A stretch of 49,009 nucleotides of DNA, from the NCBI GenBank assembly GCA_023246445.1, contig JAHFIJ010000005.1, positions 1 to 49,009 of the forward strand. Reading direction: 5' to 3'. Below are positions 42,966-49,009 of the stretch, piece after piece; position 1 is the first letter of the stretch, and every line of letters begins with the position of its first letter. This DNA comes from Candidatus Woesearchaeota archaeon (lineage in GTDB: Archaea; Nanobdellota; Nanobdellia; SCGC-AAA011-G17; JACQNH01). Under the pieces are notes generated by a model that saw only the letters and a list, made by a program, of their open reading frames with translations, was not told the origin of the DNA and did no database searches. Both the position numbers and the translations under genes were made by a program.

Positions 42966-43091
42966 CCACATTACACTCTCGCTTCACTTCGTTACGCTCA
43001 GGCCGCCCAACAAGCGTTATGAAGAAAATTGCTCTGCTCGCAATTTTCCCAAATTTTGGCTTCGCCGAAACTTCTCATAACATCATGTTAA
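42966..43091 (+). repeat. 126-bp repeat, copy 1
   Basis: CCACATTACACTCTCGCTTC ... CATCATGTTAA, identical base for base to 44283-44408. It includes the whole attC-like site plus ~39 bp upstream of it. Such identity in non-coding DNA implies recent duplication or shared cassette origin. GC content is higher than in the surroundings. Confidence 0.9.
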
Positions 43092-43093
43092 AT
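43005..43093 (+). other. attC-like recombination site 1
   Basis: The parts match an integron attC. The inverse core GCCCAAC (RYYYAAC) is at 43005-43011 and the core GTTAAAT (GTTRRRY) at 43087-43093. Between them GTTATGA/TCATAAC forms the second paired box, with an unpaired spacer (AAGC against ATCAT) between boxes and one extra unpaired base next to the inner box. The central arm contains a perfect GAAAATTGC/GCAATTTTC hairpin. The total of 89 bp is in the usual range. Recombination would cut G^TTAAAT. Confidence 0.72.
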
Positions 43094-43179
43094 CCAATTG
43101 AGAAAGGCTTTTTTATTTTGATAGGCGGAATTTCTTTTTTAGCAAACTTTATTAAAACATTTAATTCTATCACTGGTAT

Positions 43180-43599
43180 ATGGCAAAGATAATTTTAATC
43201 TCATGTGTAAGCAAAAAACTTAATCATAAATCCGAAGCTCGAGACTTGTATGTAAGCCCACTTTTCCAAAAAAATTTAAAATACGCAAAATTGCTAAATC
43301 CTGATAGAATTTTCATTCTTTCTGCCGAATATGGTTTGCTTAACTTGAATAAAGAAATTGAACCATACGACAAAACATTAAACAAAATGTCTTCCGATGA
43401 AATCAAAGAGTGGGCAAATTTTGTATTAAAACAACTACAAGAAGTTTTTGATTTAAACAAAGATGAGTTTGTATTTCTTGCTGGGAATAATTACAGGAAA
43501 TTTTTACTCCCACACATCAGAAATTATAAAATTCCTATGCTTGGCTTGGGAATTGGAAAACAACTTAAATGGCTAACGGAGAAGATTAAAAATGAGTAA
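43180..43599 (+). CDS. DUF6884-like protein (cassette gene 2a)
   Basis: A 139-residue protein with the pattern ILISCVSKKL...ARDLYVSPLFQKNLKYA...IFILSAEYGLLN...EPYDKTLNKM, typical of DUF6884. This small Rossmann-like family is common on mobile DNA, and its biochemical function is not established. TATA-like CTTTATTAAAAC lies about 25 nt upstream, so it is leaderless and has its own promoter inside the cassette. It overlaps the next gene by 8 bp. Confidence 0.7.
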   Translation: MAKIILISCVSKKLNHKSEARDLYVSPLFQKNLKYAKLLNPDRIFILSAEYGLLNLNKEIEPYDKTLNKMSSDEIKEWANFVLKQLQEVFDLNKDEFVFLAGNNYRKFLLPHIRNYKIPMLGLGIGKQLKWLTEKIKNE

Positions 43600-44230
43600 A
43601 AATTGTCATATGATTCATCAATGGTTTAATGGAATGAAAAAATTTACTTTTCCATTTGACAAAAAAGAAATTCCAGAAAATGGGATTTATATTTTATTTG
43701 AAAAAAGTGAATTTGCCCACTCTACAAATAGAATCGTCAGAATTGGAACGCACACTGGTAATAACCAACTTCGCTCTCGCTTGTTTCAGCATTTTTTAAA
43801 TGAAAACAAAGATAGAAGCATTTTTAGAAAAAATATTGGAAGGACTTTATTGAATAAAGATAAAGACTCTTTCCTCGAACAATGGGAGATAGATTTAACA
43901 ACAAAAAATGCTAAAGACTTGCATTCCAATTCTGTTGATTTCATAAAGCAGAAAGAAACTGAAAAAAGAGTGACAAAGTATATTCAAAATAATTTTTCTT
44001 TTGTCGTTTTTCAGGTTGATGATAAAAATAAAAGACTTGAAACTGAATCAAAAATTATTTCCACCGTTTCTCTTTGTGAAGAATGCAAACCATCTGAAAA
44101 TTGGTTAGGCAATTTCTCTCCAAAAGAAAAAATACGGAAAAGTGGGCTTTGGTTAGTTAATGAGCTTTGGAAAACTCCTTTATCTGATGAAGATATGATA
44201 GAATTAAAACAGATTTTAAAGATAAAGTAA
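43592..44230 (+). CDS. GIY-YIG nuclease-like protein (cassette gene 2b)
   Basis: A 212-residue protein. ENGIYILFEKSEFAH is the GIY strand, and NRIVRIGTHTGNNQLRSRLF provides the YIG-like (RIG) strand and the Arg of the catalytic helix. A conserved Glu is supplied by FLEQWEIDL. GIY-YIG enzymes cleave DNA in repair, restriction and mobile contexts. The Tyr of YIG is replaced by Arg, so activity is uncertain. It is coupled to the DUF6884 gene by an 8-bp overlap and followed by attC-like site 2. Confidence 0.65.
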   Translation: MSKNCHMIHQWFNGMKKFTFPFDKKEIPENGIYILFEKSEFAHSTNRIVRIGTHTGNNQLRSRLFQHFLNENKDRSIFRKNIGRTLLNKDKDSFLEQWEIDLTTKNAKDLHSNSVDFIKQKETEKRVTKYIQNNFSFVVFQVDDKNKRLETESKIISTVSLCEECKPSENWLGNFSPKEKIRKSGLWLVNELWKTPLSDEDMIELKQILKIK

Positions 44231-44282
44231 CGAAACTCCGCCTTAATGTTAAAAGCCTTTCTCAACTCTGAAATTTTCCTTG

Positions 44283-44408
44283 CCACATTACACTCTCGCT
44301 TCACTTCGTTACGCTCAGGCCGCCCAACAAGCGTTATGAAGAAAATTGCTCTGCTCGCAATTTTCCCAAATTTTGGCTTCGCCGAAACTTCTCATAACAT
44401 CATGTTAA
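44283..44408 (+). repeat. 126-bp repeat, copy 2
   Basis: Identical to 42966-43091. The sequences on either side of the two copies are unrelated, which places the repeat borders at CCACATT and GTTAA, exactly as cassette boundaries would. Confidence 0.9.
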
Positions 44409-44410
44409 GT
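44322..44410 (+). other. attC-like recombination site 2
   Basis: Same architecture as site 1: GCCCAAC at 44322-44328, the inner GTTATGA/TCATAAC pair, the central hairpin, and core GTTAAGT at 44404-44410. Only the bases after GTTAA differ from site 1, as expected if they belong to the next cassette. Confidence 0.72.
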
Positions 44411-44446
44411 GCAATAATGCCTAGAAAATTTTTGCCTACAGAATTC

Positions 44447-44776
44447 TTATTTTTTGGTTGATATTTTCCCTATATATCCAGCAATAAAAAATGTAACAAG
44501 TAGTGTTAAATATTTTAATCCAATATCTTCAATGCTCCCATGCGCATCTGCTGTTATAAATAATGCAATAAATGCGATCATTCCGATTATTCCACTTGAT
44601 TTGAACGAAGATAATTCAGAATATTTTCTTGAGAATATAATTATTGATAGAAGTGCAATTACTATCAACAGAATTATATGATACAAATCATTTGTTGTAA
44701 ATAATCCTAATACAAAAAATAGAATTGAAGATATTATTGCTGTTCCTATAGCCCAACTGAATAAATCAACCTTCAT
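44447..44776 (-). CDS. Four-helix membrane protein, reversed in cassette 3
   Basis: A 109-residue integral membrane protein with about four helices (AIGTAIISSILFFVLGLF, IILLIVIALLSIIIF, GIIGMIAFIALFITA, LTLLVTFFIAGYIG). It is encoded against the array direction and has its own TATA box, visible as TATTTATAAATAT about 28 nt before the ATG on the minus strand. No family is recognised. Reversed genes with their own promoters do occur in integron cassettes. Confidence 0.6.
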   Translation of the reverse strand: MKVDLFSWAIGTAIISSILFFVLGLFTTNDLYHIILLIVIALLSIIIFSRKYSELSSFKSSGIIGMIAFIALFITADAHGSIEDIGLKYLTLLVTFFIAGYIGKISTKK

Positions 44777-45144
44777 ATAAATATAATAAATTTATATATT
44801 TATAAATACTTCGTTAACGGCAAAAATTTTTCTGCGTCTTACTCTGCGGAAAATCAAAGATTTTCCTTGCCACGTTACACCTTTACTTCGCTACACTCGG
44901 GCCGCCCAGCAAGCGTTATACATAAAAAAGATCATTCCTCTTGCATCGCCCCAAAGCTATCGACTGAAATAGATCAACTAGCCCAAAAGAGAGAATTTGC
45001 AAAATAGAAATAGGAAGCTCAAGAGCGTCTTTTATCTATGGTTCTATTAAAGGTTCCAAGTAGTTCACAAGAGTATTAAAATTAGATATAAATCTTGAGG
45101 AATCTTTTTGCATAGTTGAAAATCATCATATAAAAGTAATTCAA
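44777..45144. other. Gap with a partial third attC-like end and IS605 end
   Basis: Holds CCACGTTACACC...CGGGCCGCCCAGCAAGCGTTAT at about 44871-44919, a diverged copy of the 5' half of the 126-bp repeat with inverse core GCCCAGC. The matching 3' half is not visible. The IS605-like end at 45012-45068 follows. No ORF of note. Confidence 0.55.
45012..45068 (+). mobile_element. IS200/IS605-type right end (omega-RNA-like) remnant
   Basis: GGAAGCTCAAGAGCGTCTTT ... AAGTAGTTCAC shares its start (AAGCTCAAGAGCGTCTTT-like) and its GTAGTTCAC end with the scar at 1440-1513. The frame reads GSSRASFIYGS, parallel to NSRASFIRRS there, as for the tail of TnpB. No other part of the element is present. Confidence 0.55.
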
Positions 45145-46137
45145 TTATTTAACTAAAACAGCAATTATAACCAGAATAATTTCAAATAAATATAAAGAGA
45201 AAACAACTTTTAATTCTGTTACCTTTGTTTTAAGCTTGGACAATATTAAAATTGCTAAATGCTCAATACCATATAATTTTTTTTCAGGCAATGATAAAGA
45301 ACCGTCTGGATTTAAAGAGCCAAAGCTTTCTTTTTGCATTAAGCCCCTAAGCTTTAAGAAGAACTCAATAAGATAAGGAATAAATAAAATTAAGGCTGCT
45401 TTTTCTATATTTGCTAAAATAGCTATACAGGCGATCAATGTCCCTATAGAATATGTCAGCATATTTCCGGGGAAAATTTTTGCAGGATGTTTGTTGAAAA
45501 TATAAAAAGCTAACAAGGCGAATACCATTGCTAGAGCTACAACTGCGATCCATGCAACTCCTGAACTCCATGCTATAAATCCTAATGTTGATAATATAAT
45601 AATTCCTAGCCCGGATTCCAAACCATTATAGCCCCCAATCATGTTAAAGCCATTTGATGCGCCAACAATTCCAATTGGGATTAATAAAAAAGGATAAAGC
45701 AAACCAAAATCTATTGGGCCTATAAAAGGAAGGACCATTCTTGAATGCCCTGCGTTAATCACTATTATAGGCAATGCCCCAAGTAAGGTGAATATCGGCT
45801 TTTGATACTGCCTTAAGCCAATTTTCCACCCTAAAATATCATCTATTAATCCCATTAAAGCAATGATTAATATTGAGGATAGCAAAGCCATAATCTGTAA
45901 ACTTCTTGAAACATTTTTGAAATAATATGTGGATAAGGCGATATAGGATAATAGACCTAAAATAAAACCAAACAAAACCGGAATCCCACCAATTTCAGCA
46001 ACTTCTCTTTTGTCTAGCTTGTGCATATCTTTTCCAACTAGACCAGAATGCTTTGCCCTGTTAATCCAATGGGGGAGGGCTGTTAAAGTCGCTAAAAAAC
46101 TTATTATTAATGGAATGAATAAAATTTTCTGAACCAT
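45145..46137 (-). CDS. Glycosyltransferase family 4 UDP-sugar:polyprenyl-phosphate transferase (AglH/GPT-like)
   Basis: A 330-residue polytopic membrane enzyme with about ten helices. It carries the family's acidic motifs GLIDDILGWKIG (DD pair) and NGFNMIGGYNGLESG, preceded by VGKDMHKLDKREVAEIGGIP. FPGNMLTYSIG is the conserved FxGD-like loop with Asn in place of Asp. It transfers a HexNAc-1-phosphate from a UDP-sugar to dolichyl phosphate, the first step of N-glycan assembly. It is divergent from the second trypsin-like protease. Confidence 0.85.
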   Translation of the reverse strand: MVQKILFIPLIISFLATLTALPHWINRAKHSGLVGKDMHKLDKREVAEIGGIPVLFGFILGLLSYIALSTYYFKNVSRSLQIMALLSSILIIALMGLIDDILGWKIGLRQYQKPIFTLLGALPIIVINAGHSRMVLPFIGPIDFGLLYPFLLIPIGIVGASNGFNMIGGYNGLESGLGIIILSTLGFIAWSSGVAWIAVVALAMVFALLAFYIFNKHPAKIFPGNMLTYSIGTLIACIAILANIEKAALILFIPYLIEFFLKLRGLMQKESFGSLNPDGSLSLPEKKLYGIEHLAILILSKLKTKVTELKVVFSLYLFEIILVIIAVLVK

Positions 46138-46203
46138 TATTTTAATATTTAAGAATTGTTTTTAAGGTTTATGTATTAAAGTAATTATTTTTGTTTTGTC
46201 ATA

Positions 46204-47139
46204 ATGCTCAAAGAAACTGTTATAAAGGCTGCTTTTAATTTATATTGCATGGAGGACAATCTAAAAAATTGGATAATAGCACTTCTTGTTATACAAATAG
46301 TATTAATGGGTTATGTTGGATATGGGAGCAAATATATTTATGACAGGTTTAATAATCTTCAGGAAAATTTTAACAGCTTTAAATTAGAAACTAATAAGAA
46401 CTTGCAGGAGGTTAATAATAAGCTTGGCAGTGTGGAACAGGATTTTAAAAATAGTGCCAGCAACTTAAGCAGCTCTATACAAAAACTAGAAGTTACCGAC
46501 AAAAAATTAGAGAAAGGATTGAAAGATGTTCAAATTAAATCCCAGGATTTTTCTGGTATTATAGAAGAAACTTTAGAATCTGTTGTAAGTTTACAGACTA
46601 ATAAGGGATTAGGCAGCGGTGTAATAGTTGCAAAAGAAGGATATCTGGCAACAAACTATCATGTTGTGGAAGGAATAAATGCGGCTGTAGCTATAACCTA
46701 CAAAAAAGGGAATTTTCCAATAAGATTAATTAAAGTAGATCCAAGATTAGATCTGGCTTTGATAAAAATTGATGGGGAGTTTAGACCATTAGATTTTGCT
46801 GATTCTGATCTGGTAAAGGTCGGGGATAAAGTAATTGCCTTAGGAAATCCGAATGGCTTGAGTTTCACTGTAACTGAAGGGATTGTAAGCCAGATTAACA
46901 GGGAATTAAATGGCGTTCCTTATAATTTACTACAAACTGATGTGTCAATAAATCCCGGTAATTCTGGAGGCCCATTAGTAAATATTCAGGGGCAGATTGT
47001 TGGCATTAACAGATTAAAGATAAAGGATTTTGAAGGATTAGGATTTGCGATTCCTGCAGATATAGTTAAGAAATTTGTTAGTATAGGGATAAAAGAAGAT
47101 AAGGAATTATTAGATAAAATAGAACAACAAAATAGTTAA
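46204..47139 (+). CDS. Membrane-anchored trypsin-like protease without PDZ
   Basis: A 311-residue S1C-type protease. A membrane helix (NWIIALLVIQIVLMGYVGYG, about 22-41) is followed by a ~70-residue coiled coil (LQENFNSFKLETNKNLQEVN) and the protease domain with H153 (ATNYHVVE), D183 (PRLDLALI) and S254 (PGNSGGPL). The PDZ domain found in the 39222 paralog is absent. The second ATG (MEDNLKNW, 46252) could be the true start because it removes an odd N-terminal segment. A clear hairpin terminator follows. Confidence 0.85.
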   Translation: MLKETVIKAAFNLYCMEDNLKNWIIALLVIQIVLMGYVGYGSKYIYDRFNNLQENFNSFKLETNKNLQEVNNKLGSVEQDFKNSASNLSSSIQKLEVTDKKLEKGLKDVQIKSQDFSGIIEETLESVVSLQTNKGLGSGVIVAKEGYLATNYHVVEGINAAVAITYKKGNFPIRLIKVDPRLDLALIKIDGEFRPLDFADSDLVKVGDKVIALGNPNGLSFTVTEGIVSQINRELNGVPYNLLQTDVSINPGNSGGPLVNIQGQIVGINRLKIKDFEGLGFAIPADIVKKFVSIGIKEDKELLDKIEQQNS

Positions 47140-47174
47140 GATATTAAATTTTTAAAACAGTTTAAAGTTACAGT

Positions 47175-47211
47175 AGCGTAGCATCAACGCTACGCTTTTT
47201 CTTTATTTTTT
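47175..47211 (+). terminator. Hairpin plus T-tract terminator
   Basis: AGCGTAGC/GCTACGCT is a perfect 8-bp stem with a 6-nt loop, followed by TTTTCTTTATTTTTT. It lies 36 nt after the protease stop codon. This is the clearest intrinsic-type terminator in the window. Confidence 0.65.
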
Positions 47212-47234
47212 GATTAGAAATAGATTTCGGTTAG

Positions 47235-47334
47235 CCACCAGTCAATAGACTAGGTGGAAATCTTTTGTATTATAAAGCTTATTGTTGTATCGGTAGCTTT
47301 AAGCCAAAAGTTATATGTTGTATCGGTAGCTTTA
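47235..47334. repeat. Hairpin and 19-bp tandem repeat between protease and HAD genes
   Basis: CCACCAGTC-AATA-GACTAGGTGG (47235-47257) is a strong inverted repeat. It is followed by two exact copies of TGTTGTATCGGTAGCTTTA at 47283-47301 and 47316-47334, period 33. Function unknown. Confidence 0.6.
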
Positions 47335-47346
47335 GAGAGCTCTAAA

Positions 47347-48093
47347 TTAGGATATTAAGATTTTAATTAATTCTTTTGTTTCTTTAGTTCCTGAAACCTG
47401 CAAACAATCAATACCAGTTGATTTTACGGGATAATCATTTCCACCCTCAAATAAGGCATCCCCAATAAATAACATCTCTTTTTTGGAGACTTTAAGTATT
47501 TTCTTTATTTGTTTTACACCATAAGCCTTGTCTATGCCCTTTTTGGTAACATCTATAGAAGTGGTTCCTGCGACTCTTATTTCAAATTCTGGAATATATT
47601 TTTTCAATTCATTAACTATTTCTAATCTCTTTTTTTGATCTGGATCCCATATTTGTTTTATTTCTAAAGGAGCTAATTGCCCAAAAGCTGAAAATGTAAT
47701 CTGTGTTTCTCTATCTTCAACAATAACGCCATAAACTTTTTCTGGATGTTTGTAATTCAAATTTTTAAAAGCTGATTCGAATGCATTAAAGATTTTTTCT
47801 TTTTGCTTTCTTAATAATGTTTTTTTATAAACTGGAACCCAATCATTTTCAAATTTATAAAAACTAGTTGAACATGTTGGGAACAGAAATAGGTTTTTGA
47901 ATAAGGCTTTATCACAAGTTAAGATTTTTAAAAACTGATCCTGAAACAAATTAAAGCCTTTTCCTGATGTAACTGCCACTAGTTTCTTTTCTAATAATTT
48001 AGGGAATAATTCAGCCATTTCATTGTCTATTGGTAATTTAGATTCATTTAGGGTTCCGTCTAAATCGAAAATTATAAGTTTCTTATCTTTCAT
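47347..48093 (-). CDS. HAD-family phosphatase (phosphomannomutase/Cof-like)
   Basis: A 248-residue cytosolic HAD hydrolase. Motif I is IFDLDGTLNES with the nucleophile Asp, motif II VAVTSGKG, the motif III Lys probably in KKGIDKAYG, and motif IV FIGDALFEGGNDYPV. The cap (KNLNYKHPEKVYGVIVEDRE) is of the C2B type found in Cof phosphatases and eukaryotic-type phosphomannomutases. A sugar-phosphate phosphatase or mutase is likely; the exact substrate is open. With AglH nearby, sugar activation is a reasonable guess. Confidence 0.8.
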   Translation of the reverse strand: MKDKKLIIFDLDGTLNESKLPIDNEMAELFPKLLEKKLVAVTSGKGFNLFQDQFLKILTCDKALFKNLFLFPTCSTSFYKFENDWVPVYKKTLLRKQKEKIFNAFESAFKNLNYKHPEKVYGVIVEDRETQITFSAFGQLAPLEIKQIWDPDQKKRLEIVNELKKYIPEFEIRVAGTTSIDVTKKGIDKAYGVKQIKKILKVSKKEMLFIGDALFEGGNDYPVKSTGIDCLQVSGTKETKELIKILIS

Positions 48094-48146
48094 TTTAAAA
48101 TTTTTGAAAATTTCTTTTAAATTAATTATGGATTAGGATTCTTTAT

Positions 48147-48872
48147 TTAAAATTTCAGATTTTTTCCGTTTTCTTTCAGCCAATTTATTTTTTCTTTGTA
48201 GTTAGGCATGGCATTTTCCACTAGCCTCCAAAAATCTTCAGAATGATTCGGTTCTATTATGTGAGCTAACTCGTGGATAATAACATAGTCTATAACCTCA
48301 GAAGGTGCAAATAGAATACGTGTCGAAATGTTTATGTTTCCGTCTGACGAACAGCTTCCCCAATTAGAAGCGTTATTTTTCAGAAATATTCTATTGATTT
48401 CTTTATTGAAGCTTATGCTATTTAATTCTTTTACTCTCTCTTTGAGTTTTGGTAACTTTTCTTTTGCAATACAACGGCTTATTAATACTGAGATATGTTT
48501 ATCTTGTTCCTCTTTTGAAATTTTTGAGGATATTAAAAGATTTATTATGTTATCTATAATCCTTGCAGAACTGCCTTCATTTTCCTTGAAATTTATCCTT
48601 ATTAAATATTCTTCATTGCCAACTTTTAAAATTTCTTTATCTTTATATTCTTTCTGTTTAGATTTAAATCTTTCTGGGTTTTCCTGTAATTTCTTTATTA
48701 GCCAGGATTTCATTTTTGTTAATTGTTTAGACTGTTCTTCTCTATCTATACAAAGTGGTATTCTTATGTTAATAAACTTTTTTCCGATGCTGGCTTTGGT
48801 ATTATTCCTATTTTCAAAATGTATATTAATTAAATATTTTTTTCCATTTATTTCAATAGTTTCAGTTTTCAT
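48147..48872 (-). CDS. YgjP-like zinc metallopeptidase (M48-like, DUF45)
   Basis: A 241-residue protein of the YgjP/DUF45 group. The zinc site is HELAHIIEPNHSEDFW (HExxH plus a third His). NASNWGSCSSDGNINISTRI is the strand-turn-strand typical of the family. The N-terminal two-thirds contain two similar segments (KKYLINIHFENRN, EEYLIRINFKENE), suggesting an internal duplication. Soluble; cellular substrate unknown. Confidence 0.85.
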   Translation of the reverse strand: MKTETIEINGKKYLINIHFENRNNTKASIGKKFINIRIPLCIDREEQSKQLTKMKSWLIKKLQENPERFKSKQKEYKDKEILKVGNEEYLIRINFKENEGSSARIIDNIINLLISSKISKEEQDKHISVLISRCIAKEKLPKLKERVKELNSISFNKEINRIFLKNNASNWGSCSSDGNINISTRILFAPSEVIDYVIIHELAHIIEPNHSEDFWRLVENAMPNYKEKINWLKENGKNLKF

Positions 48873-48907
48873 TATTTGAATTATTGTCTTTACAAGATTA
48901 AAAAGAT

Positions 48908-49008
48908 TGCGGGAGTAAGGATTTGAACCTTAGTAGGCACTAAGCCATCAGGTTACTTAATTTTGAAATACCTAAGCCTGACCCGTTTGGCCGCTCCGGC
49001 ACTCCCGC
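48908..49008 (-). tRNA. tRNA-Leu (UAG) with a 17-nt intron
   Basis: Read on the minus strand: acceptor GCGGGAG/CTCCCGC with A73, anticodon stem TCAGG/CCTGA, long class II variable arm (TGGCTTAGTGCCT) and T arm TAAGG-TTCAAAT-CCTTA. The segment between the anticodon stem halves is 24 nt. Removing TATTTCAAAATTAAGTA after position 37 leaves CTTAGGA, anticodon TAG. The intron TTAAG can pair with the anticodon CTTAG, consistent with a bulge-helix-bulge. Confidence 0.88.
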
Positions 49009-49009
49009 A

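Noticed and set aside
42886-43080. 64-aa ORF over the first attC-like site
   Set aside because: It runs through the 126-bp non-coding repeat; the same repeat reads in a different ORF context at 44246-44461, so neither is likely to be coding.
44246-44461. 71-aa ORF over the second attC-like site
   Set aside because: Same reason: it is a reading of the recombination site, overlapping the end of the GIY-YIG gene region, without a ribosome binding site or TATA box.
1-49009. CRISPR array
   Set aside because: No set of three or more regularly spaced repeats was seen. The two 19-bp repeats at 47.3 kb and the two 126-bp repeats do not have array structure.

Overview
The window looks like a chromosomal segment of a small-genome DPANN archaeon, most likely a Pacearchaeota/Woesearchaeota-type lineage. 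This is inferred, not proven. The DNA is AT-rich. Many genes have a TATA-like box about 22-30 nt before the start codon, which implies leaderless mRNAs. Two of three tRNAs carry short introns at the canonical archaeal 37/38 position. The core genes are archaeal: uL1-uL10-L12, Orc1/Cdc6, Taw1, an archaeal-type AspRS, a DUF460 RNase H-fold protein and an AglH-like glycosylphosphotransferase. One surface protein starts with the KRGQLTIF class III-like signal common in these lineages.

Layout. 0-2.2 kb: a transposase tail, a VapBC toxin-antitoxin pair, tRNA-Arg and tRNA-Cys either side of an IS200/IS605 (TnpB) scar, and a small HExxH protein. 2.2-7.4 kb: an EF-hand exported protein and two tandem, paralogous, single-anchor surface proteins. 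7.6-15.6 kb: AspRS, an ATP-grasp protein, a B12-type radical SAM protein, and a membrane-lipid group (PAP2 phosphatase, a CDP-alcohol phosphatidyltransferase with an archaeosortase-like C-terminal domain, a TPR protein, a DedA/VTT protein, a COG1340-like coiled coil). 15.6-18.4 kb: ribosomal stalk operon with an unusually long uL10. 18.5-26 kb: three exported proteins in a row, a large Cys-rich anchored protein and taw1. 26.1-26.9 kb: a 740-bp insertion flanked by a 14-bp direct repeat that appears to split a minus-strand ORF. 27.1-33.3 kb: a tightly coupled five-gene operon (radical SAM, tandem AAA+ ATPase, unknown soluble protein, two membrane proteins) that I cannot match to a named system. 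33.3-41.8 kb: housekeeping and accessory genes, including a 625-bp terminal-inverted-repeat element carrying a membrane protein, a DUF4143 ATPase, an HtrA protease, a CARF-like protein and Orc1/Cdc6. 41.9-45.1 kb: two tiny ORFs with very strong Shine-Dalgarno sites, then an array resembling integron gene cassettes with two identical attC-like recombination sites, then a second IS605 end. 45.1-49 kb: AglH-like transferase, a second trypsin-like protease, an HAD phosphatase, a YgjP-like metallopeptidase and tRNA-Leu.

How it fits together. Much of the coding capacity goes to envelope and surface functions: exported Ig-like proteins, lipid headgroup enzymes, an N-glycan lipid-carrier enzyme and extracytoplasmic proteases. 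The phosphatidyltransferase-archaeosortase fusion could link lipid synthesis to anchoring of such surface proteins. The accessory material (cassette array, TIR element, interrupted ORF, IS605 ends, VapBC) lies between conserved blocks, and no integrase or intact transposase is visible in the window.
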